NCBI GenBank assembly: GCA_034401135.1 | Contig: JAWZSP010000006.1 | Span: 1,178,001-1,242,000, forward strand | Reading direction: 5' to 3' | DNA from: Volutella citrinella | Lineage: Eukaryota > Ascomycota > Sordariomycetes > Hypocreales > Nectriaceae | Length of the DNA: 64,000 nt | Part shown: positions 13,001 through 24,135 of the stretch, piece after piece | Layout of the letters: each line of letters begins with the position of its first letter | How positions within the stretch are numbered: the stretch's first letter is position 1 | Notes under the pieces: generated by a model | The model's input: only the letters and a program-made list of their open reading frames with translations | What the model was told of the DNA's origin: nothing | Databases searched by the model: none | Made by a program: the position numbers and the translations under genes

Positions 13001-13286
13001 GCCCCCGGACGTGGACGAGTGGCGATGCGACGACTGTCCGGTCGAGAAGGAGGCGGCTCTTCATGTGAGGGACTGTCCTGGGTGCGGTGCGGCGACGCAG
13101 AAGGTCGGTGGGTGCGATCACATTACGTGCTTCTGCGGCAAGCACTGGTGCTTTGGGTGTGGTGAGGGCATGTCAGAGTCCGAGATCTACCCGCACATTG
13201 CGAGGGCGCACGGGGGCATGTGGGCGGCGCAGGAGCCTGACGACGAGGACTGGGTGCACCAGTATATGCCGAGGGCATGGGGTTGA
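10035..13286 (+). CDS. vWA-domain and RING/IBR/RING-type protein, putative ubiquitin ligase
   Basis: This intron-less gene encodes 1083 aa. Residues about 8-210 are a von Willebrand factor A domain with a MIDAS-like start LIVLDATASMG (D15, T17, S19). The middle is helical and unassigned. From about residue 652 the chain is rich in Cys pairs (CRTC, CGIC, CFYC, CVKC, CAAC). A RING-like block (CSLC..CHQLVC..C..CPFC) spans about 882-937. An IBR-like block (CSAC..CDDC) follows, then a RING2/Rcat-like block at 1014-1045 with the order CPGC, VGGCDHITC, CFGC. C1027 sits where RBR ligases carry the catalytic cysteine. RBR enzymes pass ubiquitin through that Cys; ubiquitin ligase activity here is inferred. 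Fungal proteins with vWA and RING parts are known, but function is undescribed to my knowledge. It lacks a signal peptide and TM segments, so it is probably cytosolic. Confidence 0.85.
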   Translation: MATTRGAHDLLIVLDATASMGSSILALNKSLPEIISLSALTACFERIGVVVYRDYCDRDVIEFSGWCAPNGAPAGHEENIVTQEDVLNMTRNIKALGGGDWPEASKTGLARAYQEMRADATTVMLYYTDAPPHTARTAEENYIKEKKALEKKDSYGGYGPLFVDWVSGATTLKSGPKKAVVFSIVTVDNLPSSSAYAFLSELTGGYCFTLDSMEINADVISRVTLGVLLTWMGAGNAVLQDDTKAGAMLSYASRETGKIDITLAKKEGDKYAKQWFGVDYSSGYGSGNKLGSVIAKKPLVLKDMPAVMKARGPSVRNFAKRYVDDEAYKKLAVEQLRRTISANVAAVSVNPIFGTLWRAVCNDRANPARDELITLFGLEVDRIESDSEKARMKAWLEESYNFADEIQAIIKAVPEPERFPVVYLDPTIVFKTIAAENADSDETDNRPLNQFTRAELLEIGRSCDYRILRRLGKVLTQLTYVSKSEDLPDHIKAAKASKVPQIPMALASSKHKRQFWKILLHAVLPGTMVTARPAAVLAALALRMGIAPLRDVADSELLSFRDNWNKIDIPETWNVGCLSLLLDADQDYESRVLNKVTARPAPDTSILRAKDRALFKTLVDYKMLENNLQTTLQAKVGWKPEKNKASLGPLIICRTCNFPRSVTMMSKGGSCGICVRTKCQCAACQPGDDHQNRMRCNVTAEDTEKSLGHWVECSKIDCRAQYVIYNPNALNVRAKCFYCRHEDGTMGKAPTVECVKCLSRVIWPTEYRPQSLDLKAFECAACTSEVATIITRDTSAKDLAGENGTEWLLRNDDKAIAAPFNSRSLFYTASNCDLNNLANQVEIFPTQDDESLTMAGKLIRNQPELKAALQGWVTARKAESATCSLCFSTMRKGSLKPACGRSGCHQLVCQGCVKDWYGLNSRGHVINVAALSCPFCRRLPAAKTVHAFGIAHLGNLAKAVKESGRWIYAWCSACGSAKRYVERVCARGAPPDVDEWRCDDCPVEKEAALHVRDCPGCGAATQKVGGCDHITCFCGKHWCFGCGEGMSESEIYPHIARAHGGMWAAQEPDDEDWVHQYMPRAWG

Positions 13287-13932
13287 GGGTTGAGGTTGAG
13301 AGGGTGAGGTGAGCGAGGGTTGTTATGAGCCATTCTCATGTTCGAGCGTTGATTGCTATATGATATTTATGCGAAGTTACTGAGAAATTGTAACATGAAC
13401 AAGAAACTATACTTGCAGGAATTGATATCGATTATTATTGTGCTTGAATTGAACTATATGAATCCTGCTTGAAGCCGTGAGCCTAGACGACCACTTACAC
13501 CAGGCTACACCAGGCAATTCGAAGGGAAACCCAGAATACCATGACATATTTCGTTCGGCGAGCTATCGTTGGTGGCTACTGCTGTTGACAAGTCGTCATG
13601 TCTTCCAAACGCTAGGTAACGTGACGTGTACTAGGGCTGACACCTTGCATTGAAGTCTGGGGTAGCAACCAAAGCATATTGGATACGGGAGGCCTGCGAC
13701 ACGAACGACCAGGATCATGGTGGTGGCGCTGCCCATCTTAGGCTGCCACATCCGTAGGGCGACGGAGGTGCTTACCTAACCCCGATGACGCGCGGAGCTT
13801 CCTCTCGTGTTTCAGCTTTGAACCTCTGCTCACACTCATTCTTGTCTCATCCTCATCATTCATCATCAGAATACTGTATTCGACGAGTTCCATTAACTAC
13901 ATACTCTGCCGTCATCGAAAAATCCCGTCGCC
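13287..13932. other. Intergenic between vWA/RBR and LysM genes
   Basis: It starts with an AT-rich 3' flank and ends in a pyrimidine/CAT-rich leader just before the LysM gene ATG, as expected for a fungal 5' UTR. No further gene was seen. Confidence 0.4.
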
Positions 13933-14454
13933 ATGTCTCGCTGGTCCCCTTACGAAACCGACGAGGCGCGCCTGCCAGAGGGCATGACCCGAGTTGGCTA
14001 TGATGCTGACGAGCAGGTCTACACCTTTCGAGATTCCGATGGCAGCTACTGGGAGAGCGCGCCGGGCAACCAATATGGCCGGCTTACCAAGGTGAGCGGC
14101 CCGGCATCTGACGACGACCGAGCGCCGTTCCTGGGGGCTCAACCGGATGAACCCAAGACGTCATGGCGGCATGACATGATGCCCATGCTCAACTTCGGCG
14201 TCATCGTTGGTATGTGTCTGTTGCTCCTGTTCTGGTTCTTGAGCTCCGGGTCGTCGCGTGGAGGGACTGTCTCATGTCCCGATGGCATGTCTCCGTACAA
14301 GATCCACGGCGGCGACACCTGCTGGAAGATTTCCGAGGAGCACGGCCTGACGGTTGATGAGCTCGTTACGTACAATACCGGTCTCGACTGCGACTCGCTG
14401 CAAGTCGGGTCGCAGATTTGCATCCCGGCCTCGACAAAGAAGCCTGCCGTCTAA
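13933..14454 (+). CDS. Single-pass membrane protein with extracellular LysM domain
   Basis: This single-exon gene encodes 173 aa. There is no N-terminal signal peptide. Residues 1-80 are a hydrophilic, acidic, Tyr-rich segment. Residues about 86-104 form one TM helix (MLNFGVIVGMCLLLLFWFL), followed by a Ser/Gly hinge and one LysM domain at about 121-165 (YKIHGGDTCWKIS...YNTGLDCDSLQVGSQICIP) containing four cysteines. The arrangement implies a type II topology with the LysM facing the wall or a lumen. LysM domains bind chitin or other GlcNAc polymers. Secreted fungal LysM effectors differ in having a cleavable signal peptide. A wall-sensing or tethering role is inference. It converges on the sulfotransferase-like gene with a 56-bp gap. 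Confidence 0.85.
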   Translation: MSRWSPYETDEARLPEGMTRVGYDADEQVYTFRDSDGSYWESAPGNQYGRLTKVSGPASDDDRAPFLGAQPDEPKTSWRHDMMPMLNFGVIVGMCLLLLFWFLSSGSSRGGTVSCPDGMSPYKIHGGDTCWKISEEHGLTVDELVTYNTGLDCDSLQVGSQICIPASTKKPAV

Positions 14455-14510
14455 AACCCAGATTGGAGACTGTCACGCGACTCATCACCCGACCCCGACC
14501 ACGACGCAGC

Positions 14511-15505
14511 CTATATCCTCGGTGATTGCCATGCCAAGACACCCACGAGTAACGCGGCGGGGACCATCCAAGTCATGGCGCTGGTCGCAAAGGCTCGATA
14601 TATGTGATTGTATGTCGTCCTCATGAACTGGCTCGGGTCGTTCTCGCGCGGGTATGGCACGTCGGGCACGGGTTTGCCCAGGAACGGACAAATTGTCTCC
14701 CACGTCAGTCCGTCCTCGAGTCGCACGACCAACAACTTGTCGGCTGGAACCAGCTGGACGACTTTTTCATTGCTGGAGGATTTCAGAAAAATGGGACATG
14801 TTTGATGGACATGGATGGATGGAGGAGCGTCTTGCTTACTGCTTGCGGTAGACCTCTCGGGCGTGCTCAATGCCTTTGGCGTCTTGGGGAGCCCACGGGC
14901 CCCAGAGGAAGCCACATAGGGCGTCTGCCATGTCGGAGAAGGCATCTACCCAGAGACTGAAATATCGGAGATGGGCCAGGGGGAAGCGCTTGAGGGCGAT
15001 GCCAACAGGCTGGAATGTGTTCTTGACTGAGCGACACCAGGCATCCTCATCACGAGCAGTCAGGATAAACTGGGCTTCGGGATAAGCGGCGACAAGGTCC
15101 TCAGCAAGGTACCCGGGGATATCGGTGAGCGCCTGGACATCGTATAAAGTCAGCGTGCGCGGACAGACAGGAAGCGCAGAGAGGCGGACATCATAGTCAC
15201 CGAGCCATTTATCAAAGTCGTGCCGTTTCCAAACTTCACCACGGCCATAAACGTGCGGCTCTAGGGCCTCGCGAAACATCTTCATGTGGGCAATGCTGCC
15301 GATTGTGTCCGTCATATGATACGACTTGAAGCCCAGCACCTTGAGTGCCTTCCACAGGCCGACAGTGCCATTGCTGTGGCCGAGTATTAGCTCCGAAGCT
15401 TGCCCCTGCCTGGTTTGCAGCTACCTACCGTCCGAGACTGAGAACGATGACCTTCTTGTCGAGAGGCTCCCCTGGCACCGGGACGGAGTCGATGAACCGA
15501 GCCAT
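14511..15505 (-). CDS. Sulfotransferase-like (Sulfotransfer_4 type) membrane-anchored protein
   Basis: Three exons (15505-15429, 15373-14840, 14772-14511) are joined by introns of 55 and 67 nt in phase 2, giving 290 aa. The first join completes the motif SLGRNGTVGLWKAL, which sits where this P-loop family usually has GxxRTGTxSL. Thus the phosphosulfate-binding loop is present but altered. The middle holds a GDYDVRLSALP patch and the conserved ILTARDEDAWCRSV strand. The last exon gives the HNEKVVQLVPADKLLV motif and a C-terminal hydrophobic helix (about 263-284). Fungal members are often misnamed NAD-dependent epimerases. The real substrate is unknown. The terminal helix suggests attachment to an internal membrane or the plasma membrane. 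Confidence 0.85.
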
Positions 15506-16703
15506 GGTACATGTATCGGCCAGCTACGATCTTTGGAGATGTGCAACTCAGAGCAGCTGGAGGAGCGTCGGGCACTCCCCATCTCTCAGAACTGCCTCAC
15601 CGGACTATCGCGACCCAGTAAACTAAAAATGACCCCATCTAGCCCAGATGAGCGCACACTAGACCTATTCTGCCGGCAGCTTATTATTATGGTCTGGTCC
15701 AGCTGGGTCCATGATGGAGCTCTGGTCAGTGAGCGAATACGACCGATGTGTCGGCAATTCTACTGATCCTTGCGGCAATGGAGTCAGCCCTGGTCCATCT
15801 CTTTGCTGGGTTGTGAGCATCGTTGACGAATGTCTGGGGAATGGCTGTGGAAGACTGGGCGCTGCTCTGATGCCCTCGCGAGATGAACGCCAACGGTGGC
15901 ATTGGCTGTGCATGGGAACGCCATGCTAGGAACTGCTATGGCAATCGAGGGCTGCTGGTAAACTTCTGCCGCTTTGCTCGCTCAAGCTTGCATTGGGACC
16001 ATGGAATGGATGAGGTCCGAGGTGGGCAGGCAGCCGTGAGCTCTATTCCCCAAATGGCAATCAACTTGCTGACTGACTGCCAAGTTGCCGCCTGGCCGGG
16101 GGCAGGCAGCGTGTACCTTACACATGAATGCATCGTTACAGTGCATGCGAGTATGGTGGGCATTCGGGGACACGCGCAGCCAGCCCAACCTCAAACCGTT
16201 TCTGCCTCATCTGCAGCGTCATGGGCTCTTGCCGGCTGGTCCTCCTTCGCGCTGGGCGGTGAGAACCAAGAGATTGGCCAGCGACTCGCGTTGCATCCGG
16301 GCCACATTTTTGCGCCGTTTTGGACCCGCCGACAATAAAAAACCACCCCCGCGCTAGGCTGGAGCAGGAGGAGGGGCAGCGACCCTGGCGGCCCTGGCCT
16401 TTGGGCCAAGCACGGCGTGCCAGTTGTTAGGCACAGCAGTGACCTCACTGGCTGTGCGACCATCGTCGCCGCACGCTCACTGGCCGGAGCGACTGGTCGC
16501 CCATCCTCATTCGACGCGCTTGCTTGGTCGTCGGCCTTTGCCTCTGGAGCGGGGCACCCGCGATTTTTTTTCTGCCCGGCCAAATTTTCTTTTTGGGCGC
16601 GCATGTCCCTCTCGCGATCTTTCCCACTCCCATCCTCTTCTTTAATTTTCTTCACTCTCTTGTTATTGTTTTTTGTCGCCTCGTGAGAAAGACGGCAGGA
16701 ACC
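15506..16703. other. Divergent promoter region, sulfotransferase-like gene and KAP123
   Basis: 1.2 kb without a supported gene. The last 140 bp before the KAP123 ATG are strongly pyrimidine-rich on the plus strand (TTTTTTTTCTGCCC, TTTCCCACTCCC, TTCTTTAATTTTCTTC), a common feature of strongly expressed fungal housekeeping genes. Confidence 0.5.
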
Positions 16704-19700
16704 ATGGACAAGGACAAGCTCGCCCAGCTGCTCCAGGGGAGCCAAGTCCGTGAGTACATTCCTCCCTTGCCCTGCCCTTGACGCCCCGCCGCTCGAGCTT
16801 CTGCCACCCCGGCTTGTTTTTGGCACAATTTTATTTTTTTTCCCGCCTCGCTTTTCTTTTCCTTTTCTTCTGTCTCGTCTTTCGCTCAACTGACCTCTTC
16901 TTTCTTCCTCCAGCCAACACTGAGCAGGTCAAGGCCGCCACCGCCGAGCTCCAGAAGAACTACTACTCCAAGCCCGAGTCGCTCCTCGCCCTCATCGAGA
17001 TCTCCCTGACCCATGGCGATGTTGGCGTTCGGCAGCAAGCTTCCGTCCAGGCTCTCCGCCTGGTCGGCAAGTTCTGGGATGAGACCCCCAAGGACCAGCG
17101 TCAGCTCGCCCGCAGCCACCTCATTGAGGGTGCCCTGAAGGAGTCTGCCTCTCCTGTCCGCCACTCTCTTGCCCGCCTCATTGCTGGCATCGTCAGCTGC
17201 GATATGGAGCAGGGCCAGGGCGAGGGTGAAGAGTTCCTCAAGCAGCTCTTCCCCCTCAACAACAGCGACAACGTCGTTGCTCGCGAGATTGGCTCCTTCA
17301 TCCTCTACGCCATCCTCGAGGAGGACCCCATCCACTTCCGGGACCACACACATCAGCTGCTCCAGCTGTTCCAGGGCCGCATTGAGGACCCCGAGAGCAA
17401 GGAGGTCCGCCTGAACATCGTCCGTGCCATCGGCGCCATCCTCATGGTCGTCGAGCCCGAGGAGGATGCCCAGGCTCTCCAGGCCATGCAGGGCTTCCTC
17501 CCTCCCATGGTCAACATCCTCAAGGCTACTGTCGAGGCCGGTGACGACGAGGGCTACAAGACCGTCTTCGAGGTCTTCCACTCCTTCATCGCCTACGACT
17601 CCGCCCTGCTGGCCAACCACCTGCGTGAGCTCCTCCAGTTCATGATGGAGCTCGGTGCCAACACCGACGCCGAGGACGAGGCCCGATCCCAGGCTCTTGC
17701 CTTCCTCATCCAGTGCGTTCGCTACCGCCGCATGAAGATCCAGGGCATGAAGGATATGGGTGCCCAGCTCATGGTCAAGGCCATGCACATTGTCACTGAG
17801 CTCGACTCTGACGAGGAGGAGGACATGACTCCTGCCCGTACCGCCATCACCCTGATCGACACCCTCGCCAGCGAGCTTCCCCCTCGCCAGGTTATCGTGC
17901 CTCTGCTCGAGCAGTTCCCCTCGTTCGCCACCCACCAGAACCCCCAGTTCCGCATGGCTTCTATGCTTGCTCTGGGCAACGCTGCCGAGGGTGCCCCCGA
18001 GTTCATCTCTACGCAGCTGCAACCCATCCTCCCCACTGTTGTCAGCCTGCTCTGTGACCCCGAGGTGTCGGTTCGACACACTGCCCTCATTGGTCTGATC
18101 CACCTCGCTGAGGAGATGGCCGACGAGATGGCTTCCCACCACGAGCAGATCATCTCTGGCATCCTCCAGAACCTTGAGGCTGCTTCCCAGGGTCCTTCCG
18201 ACAAGAAGAACATCAGCATCATCCGATGCGCCTGCGGTGCCCTCGACACCCTCGGTGACGGCATTGACACCAAGATCATGGCCCAGTACGGCCGCAACCT
18301 GATTGGCCCCATGGTCCGCCTCCTTGACCACGAGGACTATGGCATCAAGTCTGCTGCGGCCTCTGCCGTCGGTGCCATTGCCGCCTCCATGGAGAAGGAG
18401 TTTGAGCCTTTCTTCAAGGATGTCATGGTTGTTCTCGGCAAGTTCGTGTCCATCAAGGACAACGACGAGGACATGGAGCTCCGCAGCTCCACCTGCGACT
18501 CTCTCGGCCGAATTGCTCTGGCTATTGGCCCCGAGAGCTTCCAGCCCTATGTCATGGACCTCATGAAGGCCAGCGAGGAGGCTCTCCACCTCGACAACGC
18601 CCGTCTCAAGGAGACCAGCTTCATCCTTTGGTCCAACCTCTCCAAGGTCTACAAGGATCAGTTCGACCACTTCCTCCCCGGCGTCTTCCAGGGTCTGTTC
18701 GCTTCTCTTGAGCTTGACGAGGAGGAGATTGAGATCCCCGGCCTCGACCCCAGCCAGCTCATCGACGGCGCCCTTGTTGTCGGTGGCAAGCGTGTCAAGG
18801 TCAAGGCTCCTGAGACCCAGGAGGATGCTGCCATCGCTGGTGGCGATGACGGTGACTGGGATGACCTCGATGACCTTGAGGACTTCGGTGCTATCACCGC
18901 CGTCGCCCTCGAGCAGGAGATTGCCCTGGATGTCCTTGGCGATGTTCTGTCCAACTCCTGCACCAGCGCCAACCTCGGCGATTACGTCGAGAAGGCTATC
19001 GAGAAGGTCAAGCCCTTTGCCGAGCACACCTACGAAGGCTGCCGTAAGACCGCCATTTCCACTCTCTGGCGCACCTACGCCCGTACCTTCCAGGTCTGGG
19101 AGGAGGGCGCTGGCGTCAAGTGGGAGCCTGGCATGCCTCCCAAGCACACTCCCCCTGCTTCGCTCATCACCATGGGCCAGGCCCTCCACGATGCCACCAT
19201 TGGCATCTGGACCGAGGACAGCGAACGGTACGTTTCAACACTTGGTTTTCTCATTTCTATATCAGCCATTATCATGATGAATCTCTTGCGTTACAAACCC
19301 AGCTCACTCAGACGCAAATATGCGGTTGCTGAGAACGCGTCTAATCTACTTCTGATCATATTGGCTTCATACCATTCAACACTGCTGCAATCGTGTCGTT
19401 TGGGAATCGATGCTAACTATTGTACAGATCTGTCATCACTGAGATCAACCGTATCGTTGCTCTTACTCTCAAGTCCTGCGGCCCCGCCATTCTTGTTGCC
19501 AAGGATGGCTTCCTCCAGGAACTTGTGTCCGTTGTCGGCCTGATTATCACCCGCTCGCACCCCTGCCAGCAGGATCTTGGTGACGAGGAGGAGGAGCAGG
19601 ATATGGACGCCGGATCCTCCGAGCTTGACTGGCTCACCATTGACACTGCTCTCGACGTCGTCGTCAGCCTGGCTAACGTCCTGGGCCCTGCCTTCGGCGA

Positions 19701-20367
19701 GCTGTGGAAGATCTTTGAGAAGCCAATTCTCAAGCTTGCCAGCTCTACCGAGGACGTGCACCGCTCTACTGCTGTCGGTACCATTGCCGAGGTCACGAAG
19801 TGCACTGGTGAGGCCATTACTCCCTTCACCGAGTCTCTTGGCCAGGCCCTTGTCCGACGTCTCAGCGACCCCGACGCTCTGGCCAAGTCCAACGCTGCCT
19901 ACGCCATTGGCCTCGTCGTCCTGAACTCAACCGACACTGCCAAGACCCTCCCCATGTTCCCTGTGCTGTGGGAGAAGCTGGAGCCCCTCCTCACTGTCAA
20001 CGAGATGCGTCTCACCGATAACGTGGCCGGAGCCGTCTGCCGTATGATCATCAAGAACCCTGACAGCGGTTTCGTCGCTCAGGCCCTGCCTTCTATCCTC
20101 AACGTTCTTCCTCTGACTGAGGACTACGAGGAGAATGCCCCCATCTTCCAGGCTATCTACCGCCTTTACGAGCTCTCCAACCCCACTGTTGAGCAGCTGA
20201 CTCCTCAGCTCATGGGCATCTTTGAGAAGGTCCTCAGCCCCCCTGAGGAGCAGCTCGAGCCGGAGACCCGCGAGACGCTTCAGCGTACCGTGCAGGTCCT
20301 GTACAAGGCCAAGCCTGACCTGCTGGCCAACAACCCTAACCTGCTGAAGCTTGCTGGCATCCAGTAA
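16704..20367 (+). CDS. KAP123: Karyopherin beta, importin subunit beta-4 (Kap123/IPO4 family)
   Basis: Three exons (16704-16749, 16914-19227, 19428-20367) are joined by introns of 164 nt (phase 1) and 200 nt (phase 2; branch site TGCTAAC at about 19411), giving 1099 aa. The first exon encodes only 15 residues. The protein is made of tandem HEAT repeats throughout, begins with the importin-beta-like N-terminal repeats (SLLALIEISLTHGDVGVRQQ), and has an acidic linker DDGDWDDLDDLEDFG at about residue 710. Length and order match Kap123. It carries ribosomal proteins, histones H3/H4 and other cargo into the nucleus under RanGTP control. The two introns are much longer than the others in this window. 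No sign of damage. Confidence 0.93.
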
Positions 20368-21088
20368 GATGCTCGAGCATTACGTATCATGATGGGACAA
20401 GAAAAAGGAGGGAATGTGACAGATGACATGCGATACCAATACCTCTGAAGACGAGGATATGACTGATGACGAAGACATAGAGCACAAAAAAGGTGCCAAT
20501 AGAGTATATATCTGGGAGGTTACGCTGAACACCTGGCGGAGTAGGAAGGAACTGGGTCATGATGACCAGCACTGTTAGCGCTGCGAATTGTCTCCGCAAT
20601 GGAGACCAACTTAGATAGATGTTTGAATCAATGCTTGACGCATCTTACTCTGTTTAAACGACATTTCATTGCCTCTGTACATGACGGCCATTGAGCGAGC
20701 TGTGAAAGTTGGCCGGGACAGGAGACTAGAGGCACTCGCCTCGATTTCACCCCTTTGATGGATACTACGAGAACAGGGCACAAGACCAGTTCACAGTGAA
20801 TGTTGGAAGGCTTGAAACTTCATTATCGGACTATGGCACACCCAGAACAATGCAACGCCACAAAACTACCCACTGCACAAAACGCCTTGGCTATGACCAT
20901 GATACAAGTTGACGGCTCGCTACCGGAGCCCTGCTGTTGTGATTCTGTCCTTGAGTGACGACGACACATGCTTGGTCGTTCTAGATTCCGACTGGGACAC
21001 GGATGAGAAGCCGGAGAAGAAGAAGGGATGCGCTGAACGCGTATGCAGATACACCTGGAGCCAATGCAACACCGAAAGCGCCCAATAA
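20368..21088. other. Convergent 3' region
   Basis: Both flanking genes (KAP123 on plus, TAPT1-family on minus) end here, so it should hold two 3' UTRs. No gene or repeat was seen. Confidence 0.45.
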
Positions 21089-24000
21089 TTACCAAATTCG
21101 CTTTGCTACCATCTCATACCGTGAGACATTTTCCAGATCCGAGCCCGCGCGATTCCTCGACGTGTCGTCCTTTGCCCCGCCGGGTGGTTTCTTGTTGCTC
21201 TTCAGCCCCTCGGTCTTGTCGGCGTTGATCCAGCGCTGGCGGTCCTCGCCAAGCTCGACCTGACCGAAGCCACCGAAGCGTTTTCCGTTGGTCTCGTACG
21301 ACTCACGCTTGGGAGGCTGGCCGGACTGCGCGGCAGCGTGCTCTGCCTGCTTCATGCGGGCGTAGCGGTTGCGCGAGTACTTGAGGAGAACCATGCCGAG
21401 AAGAAGTTTAAGGATGAGGAGGACGAGGAAGGCGATGAAGAAGACTACAATCATTGTGATGGCGGCAATGAAGTCGTCAGAAGTCCAGGAGTACCAGGGG
21501 CGCGAATTGAGGGGCGAGCCGTAGGGGTAGCCGTAGGTGGCGCGGCCGAGCGAGTCTCGGATGAGTGCGTCGAAGCGGTTGAGAGCGGCGATCATGGCTG
21601 GAGAGGAGGGAACAGCGGATTCTTCTGAGAGTGAGGTCTGAGTGGATTCGGGCATGGGCATCGGGAGGTGTGTGGAGAGAAGCATGTGGTAGGTTTGGAT
21701 GGATGCACGGATGAACAGGCACGATAGGGGGATGACGGCGAGGCCGAGACGACGCGTAAGGGAGGGTGCCATGAAAGCCTGCAACAGCATCGTTAGAGAT
21801 GACATGCATGATTAGATAGCGGGAGACTCACGTTGGTATAGTAGTCCTTGCAGAGGATGTCTAGAGTTCGGCTATAGAAGCGAGGCTTGATGTTGTTGAA
21901 CTTGGTCACATAGGCATGCTTGATGGTATCGACAAGCATTTCGCTGCCGAGAACGATCAGGAACGGAGACAGAACTTCGCCAGACATGATCCACGACGGC
22001 AGGACGGTGAAGCTGTGAGGGAGGATGGACGGGTTATGAAGCGGTGCGGGCTCATCCCGGCTCAGCTCCGATCCAGCCCCCGGGACTGATAGGCCGCCGA
22101 CTTCGACGACGTTGCGCATACCAATGATGAGCAACATGATCCACAGCTGGAAGCGCTCGACGATGTCAGCGCAGGTCAGCTGAAACAGATTGTTCTTCTC
22201 AAAGCGCTTGAAGACTGTGCTCTTGATCTCGACAAACTGGTTGGACAGGAGCAGCGTCAACAGCGCATTAGAGTACGAGTTGACAGCTACGTTGAGCGTG
22301 ATGACTTGGTAGTAGAGCGCGATGGAATGCAGACAGTTGTAGGCCAGGGCGAGGAAGAACATACCCAAGGGCATCAGCACCTTGGAGCGTCCCGAGGCGT
22401 TGCGCGACAGGGTCTCGCTACTGAATAGACACTCGAGGATGTCCTGTCCAAGGGCGCCCAGGAGGCGGTCTCCAATCTCGAGCATGTTATAAATGACGTA
22501 GAGTTTGATGGCTGATTGCGCGCGGATAAAGTGGTACATGCGACTTGCGTCAAGGGTCATGAGGGCGATAGAGCTGCAGATGATGACAGCGCCCTGGAGA
22601 AGGTCGGCCTTGTGGAAGGCGGAGAGGTTCGAGGGCATCGACTTGGTTCTACGGTGTCGAAACGCCCCTGGCCTGGAGGGAGCAGCGCGGACTTGGACAT
22701 GGGGTTTCTTGGAGCGGCCGTTGCTTGTGCCATTGCCGTTGGCACGGAACTCGGAGGCGCTGGCGCTGGCGCTTGAGAGCTCTCGCGGTCGGCCCTCGCC
22801 TCGGAGTTTCGCATCGTCGTCGGCCTTGTCATCTGCCAGAGGCCGCACACCGCGAGCTCGCCCCCAGAGCCTACCCAGGCCATACCAAACAAAGTCGAGG
22901 AGCCACCTGATTTCCTTCGTCACCATGTAGGCCCACCACCGGATCAGGACGCCCAAGGCCAGGAGAAACCGGACGGGGAGGATTGTGAAGTTGTGCAGCC
23001 AAGCATCGAGGCAGGCGAGGGCGCCAAAGTGGAGGGTGCGCTCTAGATAGGGCGGGAGGAGAAGCACATTCTTCAAGCGTTCAAACTTGACAGCATTGGA
23101 TTCGTAGGGGATGTCGTAGGCATGTGACTGGTGAATATAGAGGGGACTTGGTCGCTCGGCGGCGAGTTCCAGCTGCAGATGAGTAGGCAGCGACATGGGC
23201 GGAAGCGGAATGATGGGAGGGAGAGGCGAGGGGGCGCGGATTCCGGGCTTTTCGACAGGCTGCACCGGGATAGCTGTCTGTGGTGTTGGGCGCCTGGGGC
23301 TCAATGTGGGAGACAGTCCGCCGATGCCGTCGAGGTTGAGCGACGGAGGACGACCCGCGGCATGGAATGACGAGTACCGTCGAGCAGAGCCGGGGCCCAC
23401 AGCCGAGACGGGGGAGACGACATCGCCGACAAGTACGCGATTAGTGGGCGGCGTTGACAGAGTGCGGTGCTTGCCTGACGACGGCAGGAGGATATCGCGG
23501 GCGGGCCAGGGTCCGGGGAGGGCTTCGCCGGGTGTGATGTCGCCATGGCGGCGGAGGGCCTCGCGATGTTCGGCCGGCAGATCGTGGTCCAAGGATCGTC
23601 GTTGGGGCGCGGGGGCGACGGGGAGCGAGTCGGGAGAGCGAGTGAGGCGCTGCATCTCGCTGGCTGAGAGACGGCGGACATTGCTGCCGCTGATGGTGCT
23701 GCTTCGACTCGCGCGCCCGGATTGCGACTGGGTGTCGGAGTTATCAGCGGCGGGCTTGGTCCTGATCTTCTCCTCGGGTTGGTGACTGCCGTGGCCGGTC
23801 GTCTCCTCCCGTTCTAGCGGCGATGGCATCAAGCCGTGGTCTTGATCTCGGTCTCGGTGGTCGTCGTCGTCGTCATCGGCAGGCGGTTCGGAGACGGACG
23901 AGTAGGACTCGGCGCCCCCAGGCGGGCTGTGGCTGCGGAGGGAGACATCGCCGTCCTCCGAGGAGCGCTCCTCGTCCGAGGGGATCGTAGGAAGCGGGGA

Positions 24001-24135
24001 AGGCGACGGCGAAGGCGAAGGAGCGGGCGTGGGTAGCTGCTGCTCTGCATCGGTCGCATTGTAGGACGACTGCAACGACGACACCGAGGCAGGATCGAGA
24101 TGCAGGTTTGGGGGTTGGACCGAGGGAGCCGCCAT
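21089..24135 (-). CDS. TAPT1/EMP65-family ER membrane protein
   Basis: Two exons (24135-21832 and 21778-21089) are joined by a 53-nt phase-0 intron (GTGAGT..GCAG), giving 997 aa. Residues 1 to about 320 are low-complexity, Ser/Pro/Asp-rich and likely disordered. The following region shows the family hallmark around ASRMYHFIRAQSAIKLYVIYN and MLEIGDRLLGALGQDILECL, with several TM helices. A further long helix pair lies near the C-terminus (IAAITMIVVFFIAFLVLLIL). Yeast Emp65 with Slp1 protects soluble proteins from degradation in the ER; animal TAPT1 is linked to cilia. The fungal role is inferred from Emp65. The start is the first Met in frame and could be later because the N-terminus is poorly conserved. 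Confidence 0.88.

Noticed and set aside
12015..13145. 376-codon minus-strand frame opposite the vWA/RBR gene
   Set aside because: An antisense shadow caused by codon bias of the real gene; its Arg/Leu/Ala-rich content is typical of such shadows.
16886..19189. 767-codon antisense frame opposite KAP123
   Set aside because: A shadow of strongly biased codons; the sense strand encodes an unmistakable karyopherin.
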